From Flavobacteriaceae bacterium (GTDB taxonomy: Bacteria; Bacteroidota; Bacteroidia; Flavobacteriales; Flavobacteriaceae), in assembly GCA_029243165.1 (NCBI GenBank), contig JAQWSN010000024.1, forward strand, positions 62,001 to 126,000: a stretch of 64,000 nt of DNA, written 5' to 3'. The position numbers and the translations under genes were made by a program. Below are positions 8,742 through 17,817 of this stretch, in pieces. Numbering within the stretch: position 1 is the stretch's first letter; the number at the start of each line of letters is the position of its first letter. The notes below the pieces were generated by a model. That model was not told where the DNA came from and did no database searches. It worked only from the letters and a program-made list of their open reading frames with translations.

Positions 8742-11700
8742 ATGAAATCTACATTCTATTCAGTACTTATGGCTTTCGTATTTTGCTTCCCTTTTGAAGC
8801 CGAAGCACAACGAAAAAAACGAAAAGCAACAGAACCAAAACCCAATGAAGTATCATTAGATGCTTTTTCTTTTAGAAACGTAGGGCCAGCGTTCCTTTCG
8901 GGCCGTATCGCTGATATTGCAGTGCATCCAAATAACGAGAGTGTTTGGTATGTTGCGGTTGGATCAGGTGGTGTTTGGAAAACTCAAAACGCTGGAACTA
9001 CTTGGACTCCTATTTTTGATGATCAGTCTACATATTCTACGGGTAGTGTCGCCCTGGATCCTTCCAACCCAGAAATTGTTTGGGTCGGAAGTGGAGAAAA
9101 TGTCGGGGGTCGTCACGTAGCCTACGGAGATGGCGTTTTTAGAAGCCTTAACGGTGGAAAAACTTGGGAAAATATGGGACTTAAAAATTCAGAACATATT
9201 TCCGAAATCATTGTCCATCCTGATAATTCTGATGTGGTATGGGTAGCTTCTCAAGGTCCGTTATGGAATAAAGGAGGACAAAGAGGTCTTTACAAAACTA
9301 CAGATGGAGGGAAATCTTGGAACAGAACCTTAGGGAATGACCAGTGGACAGGAGTTACTGACATTATGATAGACCCTAGAAACCCTCAAATAATGTACGC
9401 AGCCACTTGGGATAGACACAGGACAGTTGCAGCTCTAATGGGTGGCGGACCCGGTACCGCCATTTACAGATCAGATGATGGAGGTGAAAATTGGACTAAA
9501 CTTTCAAACGGTTTACCAAAATCTAATATGGGTAAGATTGGAATCACTATTTCTCCTCAAAATCCAGATGTAGTTTATGCTGCCATTGAATTGGATCGAA
9601 AAACAGGAGCCGTTTATCGCTCTGAAAATAGAGGTTCTTCTTGGAAGAAAATGTCCAATACGGTTTCCGGAGGTACTGGACCTCACTATTATCAAGAACT
9701 CTATGCAAGTCCGCATAAGTTTGATCGTTTGTACCTTATGAATGTTCGTGTTTTAACTTCAGAAGACGGAGGAAAAACATTCGTACAACTCAAAGAAAAA
9801 AACAAGCACTCGGATAACCACGCCATTGTGTTTAAAAAAGACGATCCGAATTACATCATGATAGGAACCGATGCAGGGATTTACGAAACTTTTGACTTGG
9901 CTGAGACGTGGCGTTACATTAAAAACTTACCCCTGACACAGTTCTACAAAGTAGCAGTCAATAATGCTGAGCCTTTTTACCATATTTTTGGTGGAACACA
10001 AGACAATGGATCTGCGGGTGGGCCATCGGCTACCGATGAAAGAGAAGGAATAGCCAATAAACACTGGTACAAAACACTTTTTGCAGACGGGCACCAATCA
10101 GCTACTGATCCTGTTTACAATGATATTATTTACGCTGAAACTCAACAAGGTGGGCTTCACCGAATAGATCTCACTACTGGAGAACAAACTTCGGTACAAC
10201 CTCAAGCTAGTGAAGGAGAACCGCACGAACGATTTAATTGGGATGCCCCAATTTTAGTGAGTCCTCACAATCCCGCTCGTTTGTATTTTGCTTCATACCG
10301 TGTTTGGAAATCAGAAAACAGAGGAGATGATTGGGAAACGATTTCTGGTGACTTAACTCGAAACGAAGACAGAATTACACTTCCCATCATGGGACGCCAG
10401 CAAAGTTGGGATAATGCATGGGATGTAGGGGCAATGTCCAATTACAATACCATCACTTCTCTGGCAGAGTCTCCTGTAAAAGAAGGATTACTTTATGCAG
10501 GTACCGATGATGGATTTATTCAAGTAACAGAAAATGGCGGAGAAAGCTGGAGAAAAATATCGGTTACAAGCCTAGGACTTCCTGAACGTTCTTTTGTGAA
10601 TGATATTAAAGCTGATTTGTTTGATGCCAATACGGTTTATGTTGCACTAGACAATCATAAAGAGGGAGATTACAGTCCGTATTTGTTTAAAAGTACCGAC
10701 AAGGGAATGACGTGGAAATCGATCAGTTCAAATATCCCAAACCGAACACTGATTTGGCGTATGGTTCAAGACCCTGTTAAAAAAGATCTGCTGTTTGCTG
10801 CCACTGAGTACGGAATTTACACCTCACTAAATGGAGGAAGCTCATGGCAGAAATTGCCGGGCACACCAACAATTTCGTTTCGTGATTTGACCATTCAAAA
10901 GCGAGAAAATGATTTGGTTGCAGCGTCTTTTGGGCGTGGTTTTTACGTTTTAGACGATTACAGTGCCTTACGAGAATTTACAGCTGATAATTTGAGTAAA
11001 GAAGGTAAATTATTCAAGCCCAGACCCGCAAAATGGTTTGTACCTCGGAGTAATGTAGGAAATACAGGGGCTGATTATTACTTTGCAAAGAATCCAAAAT
11101 ATGGTGCAGTATTTACTTACCACTTGGCAAACGATTTTAAAACCCAAAAAGAAAATCGTAAGAAGCGTGAAAAGATGCTTAATAAAGAGCAAAAGAATGT
11201 TCCGTTTCCAGGATGGGATGCACTTGATCAAGAAAAACAAGAAGCGCCGGCTCAGGTTATCTTAACCATTGAGGACGAGCGTGGTAATGTGATTAACAAG
11301 GTGAAGGAAAAAGCTTCTAAAGGGAGTCATAGAATTGCTTGGAATTTTGAACATTTTAATCCTTTTGCAATTTCGATGCATGGCAGATCTAGAAACAGTG
11401 GAGGAGCCTTGGCGACACCTGGAACCTACAAAGCCTCTTTACATCTTGAAAATAATGGTGTAGTAAGTCATTTAGACGGTCCAATCTCTTTTGAAGTAAA
11501 ATCGATTAGAGATGGAGTATTAAAAGGTGCTAGTTATGATGAGTACAATGCATTTCGAAATGAGTTGACGGATTTCATTCGCGAAATGGGAACAGTTCAA
11601 GATCAATTTAGTCAGAGCAAAAAGAAATTTAAAGCACTGCAAATTGCATTGGAACGTACTAATATTGCTCCAGGTACGGTAGAACCAAAACTTGAAAAGT

Positions 11701-11981
11701 TGAAAGCAGCTCTTGCAAATGTGGAGAAAATCCTTGACGGAAGTTCTTCGCGCTCCGAAATTGGTGAACGGAACCCCTCTGGTATTCAGCGGTACATGTA
11801 CAATGCCTTTAACGGAATGGACAGTACCTACGGCCCCACAGGAGTACACAAGAAAAGTTTATCCACTGCGAAAAGTATGTTAGTCAAACTCAAAAAAGAG
11901 GTTGATGGAATTGTTAACGCAATGATTCCAGACATAGAGAAATCTCTTGAGGCTGCAAATGCTCCGCAAATTGTAAACTGA
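8742..11981 (+). CDS. Secreted VPS10/BNR-repeat beta-propeller protein ('glycosyl hydrolase' BNR family)
   Basis: A 1079-residue exported protein with an N-terminal signal peptide (about residues 1-22, ending near AEAQ). Many BNR/sortilin-type repeats follow, recognisable by S-x-D-x-G-x-T/S-W patterns such as SDDGGENW, TTDGGKSW, SENRGSSW, TENGGESW and SLNGGSSW. They would form one or two large beta-propellers over about residues 40-760. The C-terminal third contains an Ig-like or PorSS-unrelated region and a helical part (about 930-1070). Databases often label this family 'glycosyl hydrolase', but I see no catalytic residues that support an enzymatic claim. It is monocistronic and ends at a strong hairpin terminator. 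Confidence 0.85.
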   Translation: MKSTFYSVLMAFVFCFPFEAEAQRKKRKATEPKPNEVSLDAFSFRNVGPAFLSGRIADIAVHPNNESVWYVAVGSGGVWKTQNAGTTWTPIFDDQSTYSTGSVALDPSNPEIVWVGSGENVGGRHVAYGDGVFRSLNGGKTWENMGLKNSEHISEIIVHPDNSDVVWVASQGPLWNKGGQRGLYKTTDGGKSWNRTLGNDQWTGVTDIMIDPRNPQIMYAATWDRHRTVAALMGGGPGTAIYRSDDGGENWTKLSNGLPKSNMGKIGITISPQNPDVVYAAIELDRKTGAVYRSENRGSSWKKMSNTVSGGTGPHYYQELYASPHKFDRLYLMNVRVLTSEDGGKTFVQLKEKNKHSDNHAIVFKKDDPNYIMIGTDAGIYETFDLAETWRYIKNLPLTQFYKVAVNNAEPFYHIFGGTQDNGSAGGPSATDEREGIANKHWYKTLFADGHQSATDPVYNDIIYAETQQGGLHRIDLTTGEQTSVQPQASEGEPHERFNWDAPILVSPHNPARLYFASYRVWKSENRGDDWETISGDLTRNEDRITLPIMGRQQSWDNAWDVGAMSNYNTITSLAESPVKEGLLYAGTDDGFIQVTENGGESWRKISVTSLGLPERSFVNDIKADLFDANTVYVALDNHKEGDYSPYLFKSTDKGMTWKSISSNIPNRTLIWRMVQDPVKKDLLFAATEYGIYTSLNGGSSWQKLPGTPTISFRDLTIQKRENDLVAASFGRGFYVLDDYSALREFTADNLSKEGKLFKPRPAKWFVPRSNVGNTGADYYFAKNPKYGAVFTYHLANDFKTQKENRKKREKMLNKEQKNVPFPGWDALDQEKQEAPAQVILTIEDERGNVINKVKEKASKGSHRIAWNFEHFNPFAISMHGRSRNSGGALATPGTYKASLHLENNGVVSHLDGPISFEVKSIRDGVLKGASYDEYNAFRNELTDFIREMGTVQDQFSQSKKKFKALQIALERTNIAPGTVEPKLEKLKAALANVEKILDGSSSRSEIGERNPSGIQRYMYNAFNGMDSTYGPTGVHKKSLSTAKSMLVKLKKEVDGIVNAMIPDIEKSLEAANAPQIVN

Positions 11982-12002
11982 TTTGATATTTTAAATAGAT
12001 CA

Positions 12003-12035
12003 AAAAAAAAGACCGCTTAGTGTGGTCTTTTTTTT
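12003..12035. terminator. Bidirectional hairpin terminator
   Basis: A perfect 10-bp stem pairs 12005-12014 (AAAAAAGACC) with 12024-12033 (GGTCTTTTTT) around a 9-nt loop. It carries an A-tract on one side and a T-tract on the other, so it can act on both strands. It lies between convergent genes. The T-tract reaches into the stop codon of the mechanosensitive channel gene. Confidence 0.85.
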
Positions 12036-13284
12036 ACACCGTGGGTAGGGTAGGTGTCAATTCAAAACACTCCAAATGAAAATAAGGAATGGCTGCCAAT
12101 AAATGATCAAAAATATCTGAAGAGATCTGTTCGTAATTGATCCAAACCTTGTCTTTGCTAAAGGCATAGATTTCCAGAGGGATTCCCTGTGCTGTTGGTG
12201 CCAGTTGACGACACATAACAGTCATTTTTTGATTGATCTGATCATGTGATTCTAAATAGGCCTGTGTGTAATTTCTAAACAACCCCAAATTGGTGAAATT
12301 TCGACCATTGATCAACAAACTTTTATTTGTTTTTTGAGTTGTATTTGCCTCTTCAATTTCTTTTTCCCTTTGGTCAATAAAGTGAGTAATACGATCTATT
12401 TTTTTTAGATCTTGGATTTCATCGGTTTCAAGGAAACGGATACTACTTATTTTAATAAGTATTGATTTTTTAATCCTCCTACCAGTTGATTCACTCATTC
12501 CTCTCCAATTGATAAATGAGTCGGAGATCAATTTGTAGGTAGGTATGGAGGTAATGGTTTTGTCAAAATTTTGTACTTGAACGGTGGATAAACTTATGGC
12601 GATTACGTCTCCATCTGCTTTACTGTTGGGCATACTGATCCAGTCTCCAATTCGAACAGTGTCATTGACGGTGATTTGAACACTCGCAACAAAGCCTAAT
12701 ATGGTGTCTTTAAAAACAAATAACAAAACAGCAGAGAGTGCCCCTAAAGTTGTTAAAAAGGCACCAATATCTTTTCCTGTAAGTACAGAAAGGATTAAAA
12801 TTCCTCCAACAAACCATAAAAAGATCATAAAAACCTGAAGGTAGCTGTCTAGGGGTTTGTCTTTAAATGAGGGAACCGTTTTAAGATAATCACTTACCGT
12901 TTTTAATGCTGCTCGGATAAGTGCAATGGCAAGAACAATTACGAGGGCCTCCATAATATTCTGAATCAAAGAATACAGGGTTTCGCTAATGTCCGAAAAC
13001 AGAATGGGTAGGGTTTCGTAATAGAGTAGTAAAACGGGTAAATAAGAAAGAATTTTTGGAACTTTATTTTGGATGAGAAAATCATCAAAGTTTGATTTTG
13101 TTCTTGCTGCAATTTGACCAAAAAAGGTTGAAATTAGCCTTCGAGTTATCCAGAATAAAATTCTACCTAGAATCAAAAATAAAACCAGTAGGACTACAAA
13201 AGCGATACTTTCAGACCAAAATTCTGATAAACCTCTGTTTTCTATGAGTTCTGCAATAAAGGATTTAAGATTAAGAATATTCAT
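12034..13284 (-). CDS. MscS-family mechanosensitive channel (YbdG-like)
   Basis: Inner-membrane channel for osmotic protection. The 416 residues hold about four to five hydrophobic segments (roughly 25-48, 75-92, 105-130, 150-172 and the pore helix near 175-205). The MscS core follows, with a Gly/Ala-rich pore helix (GAFLTTLGALSAVLLFVFKDTILGF) and the beta domain start VNDTVRIGDWISMP. The large C-terminal cytoplasmic domain has the pattern of the YbdG (mini-conductance) subgroup: EIQDLKKIDRI, the Lys-rich linker and an ending rich in PLEIYAFSKD. It is convergent with the beta-propeller gene. Unusual features were not seen. Confidence 0.9.
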   Translation of the reverse strand: MNILNLKSFIAELIENRGLSEFWSESIAFVVLLVLFLILGRILFWITRRLISTFFGQIAARTKSNFDDFLIQNKVPKILSYLPVLLLYYETLPILFSDISETLYSLIQNIMEALVIVLAIALIRAALKTVSDYLKTVPSFKDKPLDSYLQVFMIFLWFVGGILILSVLTGKDIGAFLTTLGALSAVLLFVFKDTILGFVASVQITVNDTVRIGDWISMPNSKADGDVIAISLSTVQVQNFDKTITSIPTYKLISDSFINWRGMSESTGRRIKKSILIKISSIRFLETDEIQDLKKIDRITHFIDQREKEIEEANTTQKTNKSLLINGRNFTNLGLFRNYTQAYLESHDQINQKMTVMCRQLAPTAQGIPLEIYAFSKDKVWINYEQISSDIFDHLLAAIPYFHLECFELTPTLPTV

Positions 13285-13563
13285 CGGTAGGGATTTTAGG
13301 GCAAAATTAAACTATTTAAACAAACAAATTAGGATCAACAGATTCTAAGCATGCTTTGTTTTCTAATACTGGATTAAGTGATTTCTGCACTAAAGTTAGA
13401 TTGAGCTAATTCTACAGAAGTGATGCTTGTATTGCTTCCCATGAGTTTTATGAGCAGATACAAATTTCTTGAAATCCGGTAACATAAATTGGATTCTTTT
13501 TGAGGGTCAATAGAATAGATGTTTGCCAACCATTCCGCTTGCTCCACAAAGGAGTATGTTTTT

Positions 13564-15060
13564 TTACTTTTTATGAGCGTGAATTTGATTGCCAATATCT
13601 GTAAGACACTTTGCAAGCTCAATAAAATCTTTCTGATCTGTATCCGGATTCATGATTACGGTTCGTAAAAATCGTTTTCCCTGTACTTCACATGAGGTAA
13701 TGTAAAAAGCTCCACTATTAATTAATTCGTATCGGAGTGCCAACTGATCTTGGTCATTTAAGTCAGCTGGCTTAAACTGAAAACAAAGAATATTGGACTC
13801 AGGAGGGTAGGGGCAATAAAAATCGTTCAAAGATTTTAAGTATGTGTAAAGATCGTTTGCCTTTTGAAAACTAGTTTCAACAAATTTAACCACGGCCTTT
13901 TCACCTTTAAGTGCAAAACTCCAAAATAGTTTTGTGCCGAGTGCAGACTTGGTGCATTCTACAGTGTACGGCATGGAATCCATGCCAATAACCTCATTTT
14001 CATGAAAAACATAACTTCCATTTTGACTAAAATTGTTCCATTGATGCTCTTGTTTTTTAAAGAGTACTGCTGTGCAAAGTGCTGGGACTTGCAGCATTTT
14101 GTGAGCATCCCAAATTATCGAATCGGCTTTTTCAATACCTGCCACTTTGATTTTTTCTTTTTCTGAAAGCAGTGCAACGGCACCATGAGCCCCATCTACG
14201 TGAAACCACAACTTGTGTTTTTTACAAAATGAAGCCATTTCATTAAGCGGATCAAAAAGTCCAGTAGAAGTAGCACATGCATTGGCAACCACAGCCATCA
14301 CTCTTTTGTTTTGACTTTTAATTTGTTGATAAATACGATCCAATTGATCAGTTAGAATGACCTCATTGGAATCAACAGGTACGGGAACAAATGCATTTTT
14401 TCCCATTCCCATAATAGATAAAGCACGAGCCACAGAATAGTGTGCTGTTGCTGGGCCAATCACAACTAGGTCATCAGGATTTCCCTGAGTCCAAGCCTCG
14501 GGTGCAATAGCTGCACGGGCAGCAGTCAGTGCAGTCAAGTTAGCAATAGAACCACCATGGGTCAGAACCCCACTTCCGTTATTGGGGTGTTTGCCAAAAT
14601 CATAGAGATTTTCACCCGTAAACCAGCCTAATTTGGATAACATCCAATTGATCATAAAGCCTTCCAAAGTTGCGCCAGCAGGGCCCATTTCGTACAAGGA
14701 ACTGGGATTATTGACCGTGCCGTGAATCCAATCAGGAATACCAGAAAGGTCTTGGGGAACAGCAACTTGGTGTCCCATGTATTTTGGGTTTCTAAGATGA
14801 TTCGTATGAGTTAAATAAGTTGCTACAAAGGACTCCAGATGATCGAGATTCTGAAACCCTTTTTCAAAAACGGATTTTAGTTTGAGCGCTTTTGCAATTA
14901 CTTCAGGACGCTCCTGAGAAAGTACAGGATTCTTTCCTGTTTTACTTTGTTCAATGTAGTTTTCAAGTAAGGCAGCGACACATTGTTTTGTTTTTACAAA
15001 AGGAAGCGTATTTAAATTTGACTCCCCGTTTTTTTTATCAGTTTCTAGCATTGATTTCAA
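13564..15060 (-). CDS. PLP-dependent (group II) amino acid decarboxylase
   Basis: Fold-type I PLP enzyme of the group II decarboxylase family (glutamate, tyrosine and 2,4-diaminobutyrate decarboxylases). The PLP-binding Lys is Lys321 in WDAHKML. The upstream Asp-x-Ala-His of FHVDGAHGAVALL and the GSIANLTALTAAR phosphate-binding loop are present. At 498 residues the length is normal. The substrate cannot be fixed from sequence alone; the closest family resemblance is to aromatic or diaminobutyrate-type decarboxylases of Bacteroidota. It starts 3 bp after the DUF983 gene stop, so the two probably share a transcript. ATG at 15060 is used, with ATG at 15051 as an alternative. Confidence 0.85.
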   Translation of the reverse strand: MKSMLETDKKNGESNLNTLPFVKTKQCVAALLENYIEQSKTGKNPVLSQERPEVIAKALKLKSVFEKGFQNLDHLESFVATYLTHTNHLRNPKYMGHQVAVPQDLSGIPDWIHGTVNNPSSLYEMGPAGATLEGFMINWMLSKLGWFTGENLYDFGKHPNNGSGVLTHGGSIANLTALTAARAAIAPEAWTQGNPDDLVVIGPATAHYSVARALSIMGMGKNAFVPVPVDSNEVILTDQLDRIYQQIKSQNKRVMAVVANACATSTGLFDPLNEMASFCKKHKLWFHVDGAHGAVALLSEKEKIKVAGIEKADSIIWDAHKMLQVPALCTAVLFKKQEHQWNNFSQNGSYVFHENEVIGMDSMPYTVECTKSALGTKLFWSFALKGEKAVVKFVETSFQKANDLYTYLKSLNDFYCPYPPESNILCFQFKPADLNDQDQLALRYELINSGAFYITSCEVQGKRFLRTVIMNPDTDQKDFIELAKCLTDIGNQIHAHKK

Positions 15061-15063
15061 AAT

Positions 15064-15432
15064 TTATTTATTCTTAGGATCATACTTAAAAAAGAATCCT
15101 GCCCAAATCACCTTTGAAAGTGCATTGATGTAGGGCATCAGTAAGATTAAAAAGATCGAGATGATGACGAAATTCTGTATGACCCCTTCTGCTATTCCGA
15201 GCAGTAATAAAATAACATAAATCGCAATGCTAATACCCACCCCTAAACCATAGGAAACGTACATTGATCCGTAAAAAAAGCTGGGCTCTATCTTAAAACG
15301 CAATTGGCAATTCGGACAACATTCGTTTACCTTATTGAAATGTTTGAGTTGATAGGGATTACCGACTAAAATATTTCCATTTCTACACTGGGGGCATTTT
15401 AGCTTCAAAATGGAATAAAGTCGTGAAAACAT
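15064..15432 (-). CDS. DUF983 family membrane protein with zinc-ribbon motif
   Basis: A 122-residue protein. Two CxxC pairs (CPQCRNG near residue 14 and CCPNC near 38) form a likely zinc ribbon, followed by two transmembrane segments (about 53-78 and 83-108). This is the layout of DUF983, a widespread family of unknown function. It precedes the PLP decarboxylase with only 3 bp between them. A functional link to that enzyme is not established. Confidence 0.85.
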   Translation of the reverse strand: MFSRLYSILKLKCPQCRNGNILVGNPYQLKHFNKVNECCPNCQLRFKIEPSFFYGSMYVSYGLGVGISIAIYVILLLLGIAEGVIQNFVIISIFLILLMPYINALSKVIWAGFFFKYDPKNK

Positions 15433-15523
15433 TTGCTTTTTTTTTCAAAAATAAACCTTTTGAGGGGGATTGCCTAAGATGACTAAGTGTTCTTTAAAGT
15501 GATCTTGAAAAGCAAACAATAGT

Positions 15524-16450
15524 TTATTTTTTCAAAAATACAGCTAACCAATTTTCAGCATTTTTATTCCAAATGGAGTGAGTGCCACCTCTACCAAGAC
15601 CGTATCCATGACCTCCGTCTGCAAAAGCGTGCAGTTCAACCTCGACTCCATATTTTTTGAGTTGCTTTGCATATGCAAGACTGTTTTCTACAGGAACAGC
15701 AGTGTCATCAATTGAATGAATAAGCAAAGCTGGAGGGGTTTCACCGTTGACTTGTAATTCATTTGAAAAATGATTGATCTGATCTTTTGTTGGAGCTTTT
15801 CCAAGTAAACTATTTCTTGTCCCACCGTGGGTAAGTCCTTCTTGGAAGGAAATTACGGGATAGATTAGAATAGAAAAATCAGGGCGTGCTGATACTTTTG
15901 TATCGTCAGGATAAACTTTGGTATCATAAAGAGTAGAAAGGCTTGCAGCCAAATGGCCTCCTGCAGAGAACCCCAATACCCCTATTTTATTGGGGTCAAT
16001 ATTCCATTTTTTTGCATTAGAGCGTAAGATCCGGATTGCTTTTTGAGCGTCTTGAAGTGGACCCAAAGATTTATCTTCCATTATTTGGTCATCTGGCAAA
16101 CGAGATTTCAGAACAAAAGCTGAGATACCCATACTATTGAGCCACTCTGCTATCTGATATCCTTCATGATCAATGGCAAGAAATTGATAGCCTCCCCCCG
16201 GACAAATCAAGACTGCCGCTCCTGTTGCTGCTTCTTCTGAAACTAGATAGGCTTTTAGAGTGGGTTCTACCACCTGATACACTCGTAAAACATCACTTTC
16301 TGAATTACCACCACGGGTGTATTCTTTAAAATCGGATGCAAAAATTTGTCCTGGGATTTGGGTTTCCCAAACTGGAAATTCCTCTTGGGCTTGGAGCCCA
16401 TTCAAACTTAATAAAAGACTTGTGATCAGGAGGGGATAAAATTGTTTCAT
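15524..16450 (-). CDS. Exported alpha/beta-hydrolase esterase (acetylxylan-esterase-like)
   Basis: Probable carbohydrate esterase or lipase-like hydrolase of the BD-FAE/axeA2-related group. A signal peptide (about residues 1-21) ends near LQAQ. The oxyanion-hole segment CPGGGYQFLA, the nucleophile elbow GFSAGGHLAAS (Ser in G-x-S-x-G), the Asp of HSIDDTAVP and the His of DGGHGYGLG complete a Ser-Asp-His triad. It is the last gene of the 13-gene uronate operon, 16 bp after the lipoprotein oxidoreductase. Context suggests removal of acyl groups from the sugar-acid substrate. The exact ester is unknown. Confidence 0.82.
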   Translation of the reverse strand: MKQFYPLLITSLLLSLNGLQAQEEFPVWETQIPGQIFASDFKEYTRGGNSESDVLRVYQVVEPTLKAYLVSEEAATGAAVLICPGGGYQFLAIDHEGYQIAEWLNSMGISAFVLKSRLPDDQIMEDKSLGPLQDAQKAIRILRSNAKKWNIDPNKIGVLGFSAGGHLAASLSTLYDTKVYPDDTKVSARPDFSILIYPVISFQEGLTHGGTRNSLLGKAPTKDQINHFSNELQVNGETPPALLIHSIDDTAVPVENSLAYAKQLKKYGVEVELHAFADGGHGYGLGRGGTHSIWNKNAENWLAVFLKK

Positions 16451-16466
16451 GGGTTTTCTTTAAAAT

Positions 16467-17816
16467 TTAATTTTTTTCTGAAGACTCTAGAGCGTAGCTT
16501 AGGGCTAGGGTAGTTAAATAATATTTGGATAACATATTGGTGACTTCCCAATTGGGAAGTTTTTGTGCATTGTAATATTGAATAAATCGCTGGGTGACAG
16601 CTGCGAAATGAGCTTCATGTCCTTTTCTTAATTCTTTGGGAATTACCACTTTCCATCGATCTCCACTTTTTGTCAAGCCAATTCCAGAGTATTTTTTAGA
16701 CAAACTTTCAACCGCCTTTTTAAGATTGTTCGGATTGAGTTCACTTGTGGGATTAATGTACAAAGAGGGGATGTATTTTTCATCAGGACCTTGAACTATT
16801 TCCAAGTTTGCTTTGCTACCCCTCATTATGGAATAGTGTGTATCTCCTGTCCCTTGGGGGGCTTCAAAATTCCAAATTACCTCTACTTTAGCATGGTGTC
16901 CCTTAAGGGTAAAATTGATAGATCCGTTAGAGTGGACAAAAAGACTGTCCTTTTTAAGGTACTTTTTAAGATAGTCTGGATAATTCTTTAAGCTTGTAAC
17001 TTTTTCAAAATCTACTTTGCTCAACGGTGTTGCCCATCGTTCTGCGTGAATTAATTTTAGTTCTTCTTTCTCAATAGCTTCTTCAGGAAAGCTTTCCCAA
17101 AAAACAAGATCAACCAAATGTGAACTGACATCGACTAAGCCTTCTCCTTGTTGCTGACTGTCAAAAAACCAGGCAGGGCGAATTAAGGGTTGTCCTGAGA
17201 CTCGTTTTGAAAAGTGATGTGTAGAAGATTTTAGGATCGCAGGAGTGTCTTTAGTTCCTTTAATTAATGAACCAAAAACACGTTCCATCTGTGAAAGTTC
17301 TTTTTGAAGTACTGTGGTGATCTCGGAACGTTCGGTCATAATGTCGTAGATCAAAAGCTGATTCTCTTTAGCAATCTCAAAAGCCGTTTCTAGTTTTTTA
17401 AAGGCTTCTGGAATAATGACCATGGGTTTATCAGCATAAACGTGAAATCCGTTCTTAACTGCATTGAGTATGTAGTCTGTTTTTTTTTGATTATTTCCCG
17501 AGAGCATGACTACACCTTCTTTTTCATTCTTTAAAAAAGTTTCAAAAAAATCAGATCCAGCGTAGGTTTTCAATTCCCATGAGGTAGGATTTATTTCTCT
17601 CAGATTGTAGGCTTCAATTCTTTTAAGATGCAAATCAAGATCAGAACTTTTAGGAGCATAAATAGGTACTTTGGGATCAATTTCTGGATACATAGTTTTT
17701 TGGACTAAAGCTGCGTGAAAGTGCCCTGGATCTATTGTTATCCATTGAATTTTGTGGTGCTCTTTTGCACATCCAACAAGAAGTAATAAAAGAAAAAGGA
17801 ATCGAATTTTGATCAT
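16467..17816 (-). CDS. Gfo/Idh/MocA-like lipoprotein with 'putative oxidoreductase C-terminal' domain
   Basis: The N-terminus has a short signal and lipobox (LLLLLVGC, Cys16), so this is an exported lipoprotein. Residues about 24-150 resemble a Gfo/Idh Rossmann domain, but the usual GxGxxG at the N-terminus is missing; the segment starts WITIDPGHFHAALV. The motif corresponding to the catalytic EKP is DKP (HVYADKPMVI). The rest matches the Bacteroidota family annotated 'putative oxidoreductase C-terminal domain'. Altered cofactor and catalytic motifs suggest a binding or accessory role, or an unusual chemistry. It overlaps nothing and lies 1 bp after the Tat-exported oxidoreductase gene in the operon. 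Confidence 0.78.
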   Translation of the reverse strand: MIKIRFLFLLLLLVGCAKEHHKIQWITIDPGHFHAALVQKTMYPEIDPKVPIYAPKSSDLDLHLKRIEAYNLREINPTSWELKTYAGSDFFETFLKNEKEGVVMLSGNNQKKTDYILNAVKNGFHVYADKPMVIIPEAFKKLETAFEIAKENQLLIYDIMTERSEITTVLQKELSQMERVFGSLIKGTKDTPAILKSSTHHFSKRVSGQPLIRPAWFFDSQQQGEGLVDVSSHLVDLVFWESFPEEAIEKEELKLIHAERWATPLSKVDFEKVTSLKNYPDYLKKYLKKDSLFVHSNGSINFTLKGHHAKVEVIWNFEAPQGTGDTHYSIMRGSKANLEIVQGPDEKYIPSLYINPTSELNPNNLKKAVESLSKKYSGIGLTKSGDRWKVVIPKELRKGHEAHFAAVTQRFIQYYNAQKLPNWEVTNMLSKYYLTTLALSYALESSEKN

Positions 17817-17817
17817 T

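Noticed and set aside
13374-13622. An 82-codon minus-strand frame overlapping the end of the PLP decarboxylase
   Set aside because: Its first 19 codons lie inside the decarboxylase in another frame, it starts with TTG, and no family is recognisable. The remaining ~63 codons look moderately protein-like, but the decarboxylase already has a normal length, so neither a frameshifted extension nor a separate gene is supported.
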